From assembly GCA_947579605.1 (NCBI GenBank), contig OX388312.1, positions 30,589,313 to 30,653,312 of the forward strand: a stretch of 64,000 nucleotides of DNA, given 5' to 3'. This document shows, one piece after another, positions 55,831-64,000 of the stretch. Position 1 is the first letter of the stretch; each line of letters begins with the position of its first letter. The position numbers were made by a program, and so were the translations under genes. The notes below the pieces were generated by a model. That model searched no databases, was not told where the DNA came from, and was given only the letters and a program-made list of their open reading frames with translations. Origin of the DNA: Athripsodes cinereus. Lineage: Eukaryota; Arthropoda; Insecta; Trichoptera; Leptoceridae.

Positions 55831-55970
55831 ATATATAAGAACTATAATATAAGAACTATACAGCCATATAAGAACTATACAGCCATATAAGAACAATAAT
55901 ATAAGAACTATACAGCCATATAAGAACTATGATATAAGAACTATACAGCCATATAAGAACTATGATAACT
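55831..55970. repeat. Short-period tandem repeat, ~19-bp and ~15-bp units
   Basis: Variants of ATATAAGAACTATACAGCC alternate with ATATAAGAACTATGAT or ATATAAGAACAATAAT for about 140 bp. Confidence 0.85.
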
Positions 55971-55971
55971 A

Positions 55972-56012
55972 TCGGTAGCCTGGAGATTGAGTCTCGGCCT
56001 CGTGAACAAGGT
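55972..56012 (+). repeat. SINE-D head fragment
   Basis: CGGTAGCCTGGAGATTGAGT then CTCGGCCTCGTGAACAAGG matches the tRNA-like head of SINE-D. It stops before the B box and abuts the tandem repeat. Confidence 0.6.
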
Positions 56013-56180
56013 GTTAAAAAAAATTGTACAAATTAAGGACTAAGAATGCAAAGAAAACAAAACTTTTGGTGTTTGAATGCGAAACAGAGGATAATGCTTG
56101 TCAAGTAAAGATTGATAACCAATCGTGTAAACAACGCTGCAATATAAATATAACTAATAGTTACGAAAGGATTATTTCTT

Positions 56181-56402
56181 TTTGAATGTTTTTTAAGTAT
56201 TCTACAATGCACATCCGTTACTTGATTATTTAAATCGCGATCGATTTCGGTAAACCTATACCATTGACGAGCGATGTCAATGGTAGAGAAAAAAGTAGAA
56301 AACTAATATCGCTCGTCAATGGTATAGGTTTACCGAAATCGATCGTCATTTAAATAATCAAGTAACGGATGTGCATTGTAGAATATTTAAAAAACATTCA
56401 AA
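56181..56402. mobile_element. Long foldback MITE, two 95-bp arms
   Basis: The arms at 56181-56275 and 56308-56402 are near-perfect inverted repeats (for example CTACAATGCACATCCGTTAC on the left) around a 32-bp loop. A smaller hairpin CCATTGAC...GTCAATGG straddles the left arm and loop. High arm identity implies a young or constrained palindrome. No coding content. Confidence 0.85.
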
Positions 56403-56481
56403 ATGTCTCGTAACTGTTACATAGTTAATCCTTCTAAAATAACTGATAGGATTATTTCTACAGCGTATTAACTGATTACAT

Positions 56482-56535
56482 CAGTTAATACGCTAGCTAC
56501 ATCACTTGTCGAATATGCCAAAATGATATAGTAAT
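56482..56535 (+). repeat. Rep-A terminal fragment
   Basis: ACGCTAGCTACATCACTTGT then CGAATATGCCAAAATGATATAG resembles the Rep-A terminus. Degraded. Confidence 0.5.
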
Positions 56536-56841
56536 AGTAAATTATGAATTATATGAAAAGGACTGCGAGGAGACAGCCGACAAAGTAGAAAGATGGTGGA
56601 AAAAAGTACGGTCGAGTAAGTAACAAAAAACTGAAAAGAAGAGTATCATTAAAAAATATAAAACTTGATTATACATAATATCAGCGAAACCAGATTGATG
56701 TAATGAAAGGTCGGGGTTGTTGCATAAGTGGTGTAATGGCTTCCTGCAAACTTTTGAAAACTTTTCAAATCTTATATACATCAATTTAATGTATAATTAT
56801 AATATTACTATTATCATAGTCGTGTTGTACTAGCTTGTATC

Positions 56842-57368
56842 CAATGGTTTAACCAGGACTTTTTATAGAGAGGGGCAGCACATTATTTTTTTCATTATTA
56901 TTACAAATATCTATCTCCCTTCTATTTCCTCTATTCCTGCCTTAATGTTTTTTTTTTTGTGAACGTGTCATAAATTTAATAATATAAAATATAAAAAACA
57001 CTGTTTTATGTTTCACATTAATGTATACCAAAGTATACTACAATTACGCCTAGCGCTGGAATCATTGGAGATTAATATATTCACATATTGAATGTATATT
57101 TCTAAACATATTCTGTAATTTACTGTTTGATCTTGTAATTGTGAAAATAAAAGTAAAATAGACGTTAAACAAAGTTTTTGCATTTTACATTTAATATATT
57201 CTTAACACCTTATATTTATTCTGACTTTTAGGGGTATGGGGTAGCTTCTCACCTAGACGCAATATTTTCATGCTTTATTCCATATTTTAATATAATTTAA
57301 CTACATTCCGAATATTTTCAAAATCCTAGGGGAATCCCCCCCCCCCCCTTCCCCTGGGTACGCTCATG
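56842..57368. mobile_element. Small non-autonomous hAT element, 527 bp, 8-bp duplication
   Basis: CTTGTATC (56834-56841) and CTTGTACC (57369-57376) are 8-bp flanks with one mismatch. The left end CAATGGTTTAACCAGGACTT and the reverse complement of the right end CATGAGCGTACCCAGGGGAA are imperfect TIRs, both with CCAGG about 12 bp in. No transposase. Confidence 0.7.
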
Positions 57369-57376
57369 CTTGTACC

Positions 57377-57526
57377 TTTAGAAGCGGGAGACGGAGATGT
57401 TTCAGATCAACAGAATGTTGAGTTACGAGTAGGTACATGTGTACACAGTTGATGATGAATAGGTAAGGGGAGAAAGTGTCGTAAAACACTCATTAGGGGG
57501 TGTAATTGATAAAACTGAGATGGATC
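57377..57526. other. Unassigned spacer
   Basis: Nothing recognised. Confidence 0.35.
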
Positions 57527-57740
57527 ATATTACCATCATTACATCACTTACAAGTGGGGCTACCAGCTGACACCCTGGAAATAAGACCCACAAATTAATA
57601 TACTAAGTATATGAATGTAGATGTTTCATTTTTTCTGTAACAAGTTTTCAAGTGAACTGTAAAATGCAGATGTTCGTAAAAATCTTCAACACATCCTGAA
57701 GTGCATTAACTTTCATTGGGACGGAGAGAACGACCCGTTA
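57527..57740. repeat. Composite of two Rep-A pieces in opposite orientation
   Basis: 57527-57575 (TACCATCATTACATCACTTAC then AAGTGGGGCTACCAGCTG) is the Rep-A terminus in reverse. 57640-57740 (GTTTTCAAGTGAACTGTAAA, ACACATCCTGAAGTGC) is Rep-A interior in forward orientation. Confidence 0.55.
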
Positions 57741-58083
57741 CTTTATTATAAATAATTTACATTGATAAGTTTCATAGATAAATACATTCAAATACAATAC
57801 AAACTACATACAGAGGGAGAGTTTATCGCAAGATATAATTATTTTCCGATATAAATTAAAGATTTTTCGATAAGGTATCTTTTGTCAGAAGACAGTATAT
57901 AAATTTTATTTTTTGTAATGATTTTTTTGCTCTCCACAATAATTTAATATTTTATAATTTTGTGTACATCTGTGATTTATTTTTTATCTTAACTGTTTGT
58001 ATCATTATTTTGATAAATAAAATAAGGTACACAGCATTACTATAAATAGAAGAAAACACATTTGGTTTTAGTTTTACTTTATA
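57741..58083. other. AT-rich stretch, nothing recognised
   Basis: Nothing recognised. Confidence 0.35.
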
Positions 58084-58400
58084 TTTGATTTGAAAGTGAC
58101 CGAGCCCCTAGACAAACACGCACTTGGCGATCGACTACAAACGAATTTTCGCCTATAACTGCAACAATAACGCATAATTATATGGAACATGTAGGTAGAT
58201 TGTCGAAAAGTTCGCCATTGAAGGAGACCCACCGACCACCCGGATAGCGCAGAAGTCTGGGGACTTCCATTTATCCGAATTCTACACTGCACAAAGTTTG
58301 TCCACACCGGAGGCGCCATAGTGGGCAGCCTGAGGGGCTGGCCGGCCAAAAACAAACCCCGTGTGTGGAATCTTTTGACTACACTCCTTCGATGTCCCTC
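58084..58400 (-). repeat. Repeat F, longest copy
   Basis: A GC-richer, non-coding-looking block. On the minus strand it runs from TAGAGGGACATCGAAGG through GGCCGGCCAGCCCCTCAGG and GGTGGTCGGTGGGTCTCC to CCAAGTGCGTGTTTGTCTAG and an A-rich end. The last ~108 bp match 50533-50690 and an internal block matches 28531-28625. A 93-codon frame crosses it but has no known domain. Because it lies directly 3' of the R1-clade element, part of it could be that element's target or 3' flank. Confidence 0.55.
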
Positions 58401-58755
58401 TAGCCGAGAGAAGCAAATACATTCATAATTTATTTAAAAAAAAAAAACTAACAATATATTTATAAAGGCATTTCCTTAACCTAGATAACAAATCAATACT
58501 CAAAACAAAATAATAGAAATAAAAATTAAAAGAAATAAAAAATGAGCAGAGAGCCGAGTTGAGGTGTCCGGAAACTTCTTTAGGTATTCATGCCGGTGAA
58601 CCCGAGGGTCGCTGATACTGGAGTCTTCATAGACACGCTTCCCTCCCCAAGGGACATCCCTCCCAGACCTAAGACTCTCCACCAAGGGAGACAGGACAGC
58701 ACAAAAGACGAAGAAACGAGTTCGCTCGCGACAGCCACGATCACACAAGGCAAAA

Positions 58756-61700
58756 TCAACCATCAAGCTCATCCAGGTAAGACGGGGGTAAGCCCGGCTC
58801 ACGCAGAAGGTCCCACCGAGACACCCAGACATCCGTAAATTCCAAGAAGGCCCTGAAATTTCTCGGACTAATCATTAATTCCCCAGACCAAACGGGTCTC
58901 GGAGTATCATCACTCAGACTATCAATCATTACATCCCTCGCATCCGTCATCATTGGGCACTCCCACAGGATATGCCCCGCAAACTGAGCTCCCGTCCCAC
59001 AAACACACCACGGGTCGTCCGTCAGCCCTAACTCAAAGAGCTTGGCTTTAAACTCCCCGTGTCCCGTCACCAACTGCACGGCAAAGTGATTGAAGGACAG
59101 GAAGCGCCTTTTAATCCTCTCTCTTACTTCCGGAAGAAAATCGTAGACAAGTCTAGCGGTTCTCCCCCGGTCCCATCTTTCCTGCCACACATCCAAGGTT
59201 CTTTCTCTGATTTGGCTGAAGGCCCTACTAATTCCCCTGTTCCCGGGTTCCGTCTGAACGGAAATACCAAGATATTCAGTCCCACCATCCGCCATGATCT
59301 TACGCCTGGCCACACTGTCTAGGACTTCCAAATCAGCGGGTAGCACGCCAGCGATAACAGGAAGGCCATCGCTAGCGGCAGTACGATACGCACCTGTGAC
59401 GGCGAGCAGCGGGAGTCTCTGTCCCCTCAAGACTGCCGTAGATACGGAGCCTACCGAAAGTCTATGAGACCAAACCCGAGCAGCATACGTAACTTGCGCC
59501 ACGTACGTCGCCCGATATATGGCCCTTACAGTCCCCGAACGCAGGCCCCATGTACCACGACTAAGTCGGCGAAGGGTGAAGAAAAGTACCTTCGCCCTCT
59601 CGGCAGTCGCTCTCACGTGAGGAAGAAAGGAAGAACCCCTGTCCAGAACAACTCCCAAGTACCGGACTTCATCGACCACCCTTACGGGTGTTCCACTCAT
59701 CCGGAGAACCGGATTTCTGCCCCTTCCAAGCGCTCCCTTCAACCACATCGCGGAGGTCTTGCTCGGCGAGAAGACAAGCCTATTCACACTGCCCCACGTC
59801 AGGATGCGCTCGATCGCGGTTTTAAAATTGTCCTCAATCGCTCTCCTCGTGCTGCCAGACAGCAAGAGAAGAGCATCGTCAGCATAAGCGAAAATCGTAC
59901 AGCCAGGAGGAAGATCTATTTTCAAAAGGTCATCGAAGAGGACGTTCCACAAGAATGGTCCGAGGACCGAGCCCTGCGGACAGCCCATATCTACAACCCG
60001 TTCAACCAAGTGTCCCGCGTGGGTGATCACAACTGACCTGTCGCTGAAGTAGCTGCTGATTACATTAAACAGCCAGCGAGGACATCCCCGTATCTTCAGT
60101 TTGGCCAGTATGAGTGGCCACCACGCATTGTCGAAAGCCCCAGCTATGTCAAGGAAGACACCCAGCACATTTTTCTCCTTACTGTCATCCCTCCACTTCA
60201 TGCAGGCATCAATGGCGTGCTCTGTGGATAAGCCCCGGCTAAAACCAAACTGCTTAGGATCTCCCGGCACAAGGGCCCCATCTAGCCGGTTCCTCGCCAA
60301 GATCTCAAGTATCTTGCCAAAGGAAGGCAGCAGAGTGATAGGCCTATACGCCTTGAGATCCGACAGAGGCTTATCGTTGCCTTTGGGGATTACCCTAAGC
60401 AAACCTCTCTTCCATACTTTTGGAAACACTCCCTGTCGCAGACAGGCCCGGAAAAGTCCCAACATTTCAGCCGGACAGAATCTCCAGACCTGCTTCACAA
60501 TCACACCATTCACTCTGTCAATTCCAGGTGCCTTCTTTGGTCCTAATCTTTTGACGATTTCACCCAATTCTTGATGTGTCACATCGTCAATTTCGATTAC
60601 TGACTCATCGGGGGGGCAGCGTGATTGGAAACGCAGCGCTGCATGAAATGGTGTGTCCCCCGACATTGAGTCAAGGGGCACCAGACCATCTAATAGCGCC
60701 CTGAGTGTGCCGTCAATACACACTGTTTCATTATCGCCAGAAACAATACTGGTAAGATAGTGATCAGCAGACCTCTTAGACTTAACCACAGTTCGAGTCA
60801 CGGACCAAGGGTCGGCGTTTCCCGTTTCTGTTATCCACTCCTTCAGAGCCGAGGTCTTAGCATGCCTTATGGCTGATTTGAAAGAGCCCCTCGCTCGCTG
60901 GAGCCGCTCAAAGAGTTGCCTCCCAGCTGGAGAGTCCCGCAACACGCTGCCTTTTCTCACCGGGCAGAAGGCCCGTTCGGCGGATTTAAATTGGCGTCTT
61001 AGAACCGTGAGTTCCGGGGTCCACCAATTGGTGGAACGACGTCCCCCAGGCCTGCACCTTCCCAGCGCCACTGTCGCCGCTGAGACGACCGCTGAGTTAA
61101 ATTTTTCCCCAGCTACTTCAGCTCCATCAGCCAAATATACATCAAAATCTCTCAATTCTTCTTTCAAACAAATTCCAAAAGAATTCCAGTTCGCCTTCGA
61201 ACGCTTGAAACTCCACAGACCGTATGGTTCAATTCCCAACGAACCCCCGACAGACCAAGTGATCAGTCGATGGTCGCTGACAACCTCCCCAACGTGGACC
61301 CTCCAATTGGAGAGATCCGCAAGCAGATCATCGGTGCATAGAGTTAAATCAATCCAACTCTCCCCCATTGGCCCAGCAAACGTGGCCGGTTGACCGGCAA
61401 CATTGAGAATGTTGAGGCCAGCGGAAGATATAAAATCCTCCACTGGTCCACCACTCCCAGTGCGGTCCGTGCCAGATCTGTCGTGCCAGAGAGGCGAGCG
61501 TGCATTAAAATCACCAGCTACCAAGACCGGTCTGCCCTGCAAAGCGTCAAGAGTCCGTCTCAAGCCCCGGAGGTGTATTCCTACATTATCAGAGAACTTA
61601 AAATATACAGATATCAAGAAGATCTCGCGGCCATCGATTCGGAGGCATATACAACACCGGAACTCATCCGAAAGTCCATCCAAGAACAACGGCTGCACCT

Positions 61701-61920
61701 TACTGGTGTCCACCAAGAAACCCGCCATGGGACGAGACCCCTTGTCGATCACGGCAAGCGGTACATCGGCACCATCGAGGATCACTCGTGAAAACAACTG
61801 CTCCTGAACAAAAACCAATGGAACGCCCCTGCGCTGCACGGACCTTACCAAATCAATAGCAGACGCGCGGCATCGCCCTAGATTGATCTGGCCCAGCACG
61901 ACGGTAGCCTCACTAGCCAT
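58756..61920 (-). CDS. R1-clade ORF2: endonuclease-reverse transcriptase (1,054 aa)
   Basis: It nicks target DNA and copies element RNA at the nick. I start it at the Met of MASEATVVLGQINLGRCRAS, because the homologous endonuclease begins there. The open frame runs 72 codons further up but only across ORF1. Endonuclease (about 1-220): N13, E40, AGDFNARS with D137/N139, and SDHRLI with D216/H217. Reverse transcriptase (about 450-760): GPKKAPGIDRVNGVI (460-474), YRPITLLPSFGKILE (525-539), QFGFSRGLSTEHAI (557-570), FLDIAGAFDN (589-598), GCPQGSVLGP (646-655) and YADD (679-682). The C-terminal zinc motif is C972, C974, H983, C988. All expected blocks are present, with no stop or frameshift, so it could be active. 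Stop TGA at 58758-58756. Confidence 0.93.
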   Translation of the reverse strand: MASEATVVLGQINLGRCRASAIDLVRSVQRRGVPLVFVQEQLFSRVILDGADVPLAVIDKGSRPMAGFLVDTSKVQPLFLDGLSDEFRCCICLRIDGREIFLISVYFKFSDNVGIHLRGLRRTLDALQGRPVLVAGDFNARSPLWHDRSGTDRTGSGGPVEDFISSAGLNILNVAGQPATFAGPMGESWIDLTLCTDDLLADLSNWRVHVGEVVSDHRLITWSVGGSLGIEPYGLWSFKRSKANWNSFGICLKEELRDFDVYLADGAEVAGEKFNSAVVSAATVALGRCRPGGRRSTNWWTPELTVLRRQFKSAERAFCPVRKGSVLRDSPAGRQLFERLQRARGSFKSAIRHAKTSALKEWITETGNADPWSVTRTVVKSKRSADHYLTSIVSGDNETVCIDGTLRALLDGLVPLDSMSGDTPFHAALRFQSRCPPDESVIEIDDVTHQELGEIVKRLGPKKAPGIDRVNGVIVKQVWRFCPAEMLGLFRACLRQGVFPKVWKRGLLRVIPKGNDKPLSDLKAYRPITLLPSFGKILEILARNRLDGALVPGDPKQFGFSRGLSTEHAIDACMKWRDDSKEKNVLGVFLDIAGAFDNAWWPLILAKLKIRGCPRWLFNVISSYFSDRSVVITHAGHLVERVVDMGCPQGSVLGPFLWNVLFDDLLKIDLPPGCTIFAYADDALLLLSGSTRRAIEDNFKTAIERILTWGSVNRLVFSPSKTSAMWLKGALGRGRNPVLRMSGTPVRVVDEVRYLGVVLDRGSSFLPHVRATAERAKVLFFTLRRLSRGTWGLRSGTVRAIYRATYVAQVTYAARVWSHRLSVGSVSTAVLRGQRLPLLAVTGAYRTAASDGLPVIAGVLPADLEVLDSVARRKIMADGGTEYLGISVQTEPGNRGISRAFSQIRERTLDVWQERWDRGRTARLVYDFLPEVRERIKRRFLSFNHFAVQLVTGHGEFKAKLFELGLTDDPWCVCGTGAQFAGHILWECPMMTDARDVMIDSLSDDTPRPVWSGELMISPRNFRAFLEFTDVWVSRWDLLREPGLPPSYLDELDG
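61913..61920 (-). promoter_or_regulatory. ORF1 stop / ORF2 start overlap ATGGCTAG
   Basis: On the minus strand, ATG at 61920-61918 starts ORF2 and TAG at 61915-61913 ends ORF1 in another frame, an 8-nt overlap. The related SART1 element is known to use translational coupling at an overlapping stop-start, so ribosome reinitiation is the likely way ORF2 is made. I infer this from layout only. Confidence 0.7.
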
Positions 61921-63397
61921 TGTAATTCGTTGACTGCACCATCCTGTCAATTGCGTCCCGTAGAGCGGGACAATCCCGATCACCCGTGGGGTGGGCAGCA
62001 TTCTTCCTGAAGGCTGTGCACGTGGCACACACCCTTCTTGCAATAGGGACATTGCAGTCCCTCTCTTCGTGCCCCTCTTTAGCACAACGTGCGCACACTG
62101 GAGCAGCGTGTTTGCACTCCCTCTGGGTGTGCCCATACATATGACATTTGAAGCACCTTGTGGCGCCTATGTAGTCTCTGGTTTTACAGCAACTCCAGCC
62201 CAACAATATTGCTCCGTTGGCCAGAAGCGCGGACCTGACCTGCCCGCTGCAGATCAGTATGCTGCCTATTCGTGACGCAGTCTTGGGGCCAAACTTAGCC
62301 ACTCTTCTTGTCGTGGACAAAAAGGCTTCCCTACTGATGTCAGTTTTCCCTTCAATATTGGCCCTGTAGATCTCTTTCAGGAGATCCTCATCTGAAAGAT
62401 CTCGTGGGGTGTCATACACCACAATGCGCGGAGATCTTCCCTTTGGCTCGGCAGCAATGAGCCCTTTGCTCTTAAGCTTCTCAGAAGCCAAGAGTTTTTG
62501 CGCACCCTCCTTGGTGGCCGTCTCTACAACGACTCCAGCACCATACGCCCTACGAATCCTCACCGGAATGAATCCGTCCTGGACAGGGTCCAGAACTTCC
62601 TTTAGGACTTGCTCCGTCTTTTTGGACGATGCACCCTCTTGGTGATCAGGCCTGATCACAACTGCAGCATTCTTCCCCTCTGTAGCTCGGGATACCACCC
62701 GAGCTGCCCTCTCTGCATACGTCTCCTTGGGCGCACTAGCAGGAGCCAGTGACGCCTGCGACACAGCGGAGGATACAGCACGAACGTCCCCTTTGAGGGA
62801 TCTAAGGTCCTCTCGGAGTGCCGACACCATTGCCTCCGCCGCGCTGGCCCTCGAAGCAGCGGCCACTTCACGAAGATGACTCCTCGCGAGTAGTTCCCCC
62901 ACATCGGCAACCAGGCCCCTCAACTCCGCTCTCTGCTCTAACTTGAGCCGGCCTTTTTCTTGAGACACCATTGTCTCCAACTGGGTCACAATTTTCTTGA
63001 ACGCCTCCTTGTCATCCACGATTCCACCAAAAACATTGGTGGAATTCACCACTTCAACCGCAGCAGATGTAGTGGGGCTGTTCGCCGCTCTTCGTCTCTT
63101 TTTTGATCTTTCGACCGTGAGCACCCCCATCGGCGGATCCCCCGAAGTCGGCTCCCCCGATGCAGCCGCAACCGAATCATCCGAGTCTTCATGTCTCGCT
63201 TCTCCCCGAACTGCTCTCCTTGCCAGATACGCTCCCGAGTGTTGTGGGTGTAATCCACCTCTATTTCCCCCCAAAACAGCAGAAACCCCGGCTGAAGCCT
63301 CTTCATCACCTCCCCTAGGTGGCGTCCGACTTAAAGACATTCTGGGTGTAAACACCCTTTCTGCATCATCGTCCGAAGACATTCCGCAGCCTTTCAC
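61913..63397 (-). CDS. R1-clade ORF1: Gag-like nucleic-acid-binding protein (494 aa)
   Basis: It is expected to coat element RNA and guide the complex to its chromosomal target. The N-terminal third is charged and low-complexity (acidic SSDDDAE near the start, basic KKRRR near 110). Residues about 130-215 are rich in L, E, A and R and may form a coiled coil. Three C-terminal CCHC knuckles lie at C415-C418-H423-C428, C435-C438-H443-C448 and C457-C460-H469-C476 (the last CX2CX8HX6C). This is the hallmark of R1-clade ORF1. A second Met five codons in (MSSDDDAERV) could be the true start. The stop TAG overlaps the ORF2 start. Confidence 0.9.
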   Translation of the reverse strand: MKGCGMSSDDDAERVFTPRMSLSRTPPRGGDEEASAGVSAVLGGNRGGLHPQHSGAYLARRAVRGEARHEDSDDSVAAASGEPTSGDPPMGVLTVERSKKRRRAANSPTTSAAVEVVNSTNVFGGIVDDKEAFKKIVTQLETMVSQEKGRLKLEQRAELRGLVADVGELLARSHLREVAAASRASAAEAMVSALREDLRSLKGDVRAVSSAVSQASLAPASAPKETYAERAARVVSRATEGKNAAVVIRPDHQEGASSKKTEQVLKEVLDPVQDGFIPVRIRRAYGAGVVVETATKEGAQKLLASEKLKSKGLIAAEPKGRSPRIVVYDTPRDLSDEDLLKEIYRANIEGKTDISREAFLSTTRRVAKFGPKTASRIGSILICSGQVRSALLANGAILLGWSCCKTRDYIGATRCFKCHMYGHTQRECKHAAPVCARCAKEGHEERDCNVPIARRVCATCTAFRKNAAHPTGDRDCPALRDAIDRMVQSTNYNG

Positions 63398-63500
63398 ACC
63401 ACAACTGTCACCGGAAAATCACCCACGAAAGCTATTGTCCACTGATTTTTTTATTTCAAATATGACACTTAAAAGGTTTTTCTTATAATTAATTAGTTTT

Positions 63501-63700
63501 NNNNNNNNNNNNNNNNNNNNNNNNNNNNNNNNNNNNNNNNNNNNNNNNNNNNNNNNNNNNNNNNNNNNNNNNNNNNNNNNNNNNNNNNNNNNNNNNNNNN
63601 NNNNNNNNNNNNNNNNNNNNNNNNNNNNNNNNNNNNNNNNNNNNNNNNNNNNNNNNNNNNNNNNNNNNNNNNNNNNNNNNNNNNNNNNNNNNNNNNNNNN
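63501..63700. other. Assembly gap, 200 N
   Basis: Exactly 200 N between the R1-clade 5' UTR and a minisatellite. The round size suggests a placeholder of unknown true length. Confidence 0.95.
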
Positions 63701-64000
63701 ATGAAGTGGGATAGTCAGTAGACCAACTGCATGTAATAAACTTGTGGGAAAGCCGTGATGGTATAGATAGATAAAGTGGGATAGTCAGTAGACCAACTGC
63801 ATGAAATAAACATTGTGGGAAAGCCGTGATGGTATAGATAGATAAAGTGGGATAGTCAGTAGACCAACTGCATGTAATAAACTTGTGGGAAAGCCGTGAT
63901 GGTATAAATAGATAAAGTGGGATAATCAGTAGACCAACTGCATGTAATAAACTTGTGGGAAAGCCGTGATGGTATAGATAGATAAAGTGGGATAGTCAGT
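63701..64000. repeat. 70-71 bp minisatellite made of Rep-A ends, runs off the window
   Basis: The AAAGTGGGATAGTCAGTAGA block recurs at 63773, 63844, 63914 and 63984 (periods 71, 70, 70), plus a partial first unit at 63701. Each unit joins the Rep-A terminus in reverse (GTGGGATAGTCAGTAGACCA then ACTGCATGTAATAAAC) to the terminus in forward orientation (CTTGTGGGAAAGCCGTGATG then GTATAG). Units are nearly identical, so the array is young or homogenised. Confidence 0.9.

Larger units (their letters stand above)
58450..63500 (-). mobile_element. R1-clade non-LTR retrotransposon, apparently intact ORFs
   Basis: Two overlapping minus-strand ORFs, a 5' UTR of at least 103 nt (63398-63500) ending at an assembly gap, and a 3' UTR of about 300 nt. 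Both ORFs are open. The element is GC-richer than the surrounding AT-rich DNA. ORF1 with three C-terminal zinc knuckles plus an N-terminal apurinic-type endonuclease, central RT and CCHC end in ORF2 define the R1/TRAS/SART/Waldo group. No poly(A) tail is evident: on the minus strand a T12 run (58437-58449) sits near the end. The 3' boundary and any target duplication are uncertain. Confidence 0.85.

Noticed and set aside
55831..55970. CRISPR-like array
   Set aside because: Short AT-rich units with no distinct spacers. It is a simple tandem repeat.
58437..58449. Poly(A) tail of a plus-strand element
   Set aside because: A12 here lies 3' of a minus-strand LINE and no plus-strand element precedes it. 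Its relation to the R1-clade terminus is unresolved.
59464..60574. Plus-strand frames of 157-190 codons
   Set aside because: Antisense to the intact R1-clade ORF2. The GC-rich coding strand creates open antisense frames.
62997..63488. Plus-strand 163-codon frame
   Set aside because: Antisense to R1-clade ORF1, with a low-complexity Ser/Pro-rich reading and no domain.

Overview
The window looks like repeat-dense nuclear DNA of an insect, most likely a moth or butterfly (Lepidoptera). The base composition is strongly AT-rich. It carries 5'-truncated LINEs, tRNA-derived SINEs whose tails resemble ones I associate with Lepidoptera, many foldback and TIR elements, a gypsy-type LTR element primed by tRNA-Ser, and an R1-clade LINE. 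The order is an inference. I found no host gene, no functional tRNA or rRNA gene, and no bacterial or viral operon. The only long open reading frames belong to retroelements.

Layout. 1-8.4 kb: LINE 3' remnants (L2/CR1-like at 1299-1984, RTE-like near 2500-3330 and 6745-7090), a Harbinger-like element (2624-3158) nested in one LINE remnant, a second small MITE (1985-2195) and a TIR element (5272-5938). 8.4-14 kb: a palindromic tRNA-like element (8439-8692) and more LINE 3' ends, including a 236-codon reverse-transcriptase fragment with target-site duplications (13153-13878). 14.2-17.6 kb: a very young gypsy-like LTR element with identical 304-bp LTRs. Its single 645-codon ORF joins Gag, protease and the two ends of integrase but lacks reverse transcriptase, RNase H and the integrase core. 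17.6-39 kb: SINEs, an unclassified high-copy repeat (called Rep-A here), LINE ends, a 40-bp x 4 tandem repeat, a Tc1-like MITE and foldbacks. 39.9-41.8 kb: a 1,973-bp non-autonomous hAT element with an exact 8-bp duplication. 42-58 kb: more Rep-A, L2-like tails, short (304-321 bp) 3' pieces of one RTE-like LINE with clean 11-12 bp duplications, foldback MITEs and a second hAT MITE.

58.4-63.5 kb (minus strand): a GC-richer, apparently intact R1-clade non-LTR retrotransposon. ORF1 is Gag-like with three zinc knuckles. ORF2 holds an apurinic-type endonuclease, a reverse transcriptase with YADD and a C-terminal CCHC motif. The two ORFs overlap by 8 nt at ATGGCTAG, which suggests coupled translation. 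A 200-N gap (63501-63700) separates it from a 70-bp minisatellite that runs off the window and is built from both orientations of the Rep-A terminus.

How the parts relate. Only the R1-clade element appears able to encode its own mobilisation. The gypsy-like element would need reverse transcriptase and integrase from a relative. The SINEs and short LINE tails would depend on LINE machinery, and the MITEs on absent transposases. Nested insertions (Harbinger in LINE, MITE in Rep-A, foldback in repeat E, gypsy at the edge of Rep-A) give a partial relative chronology.
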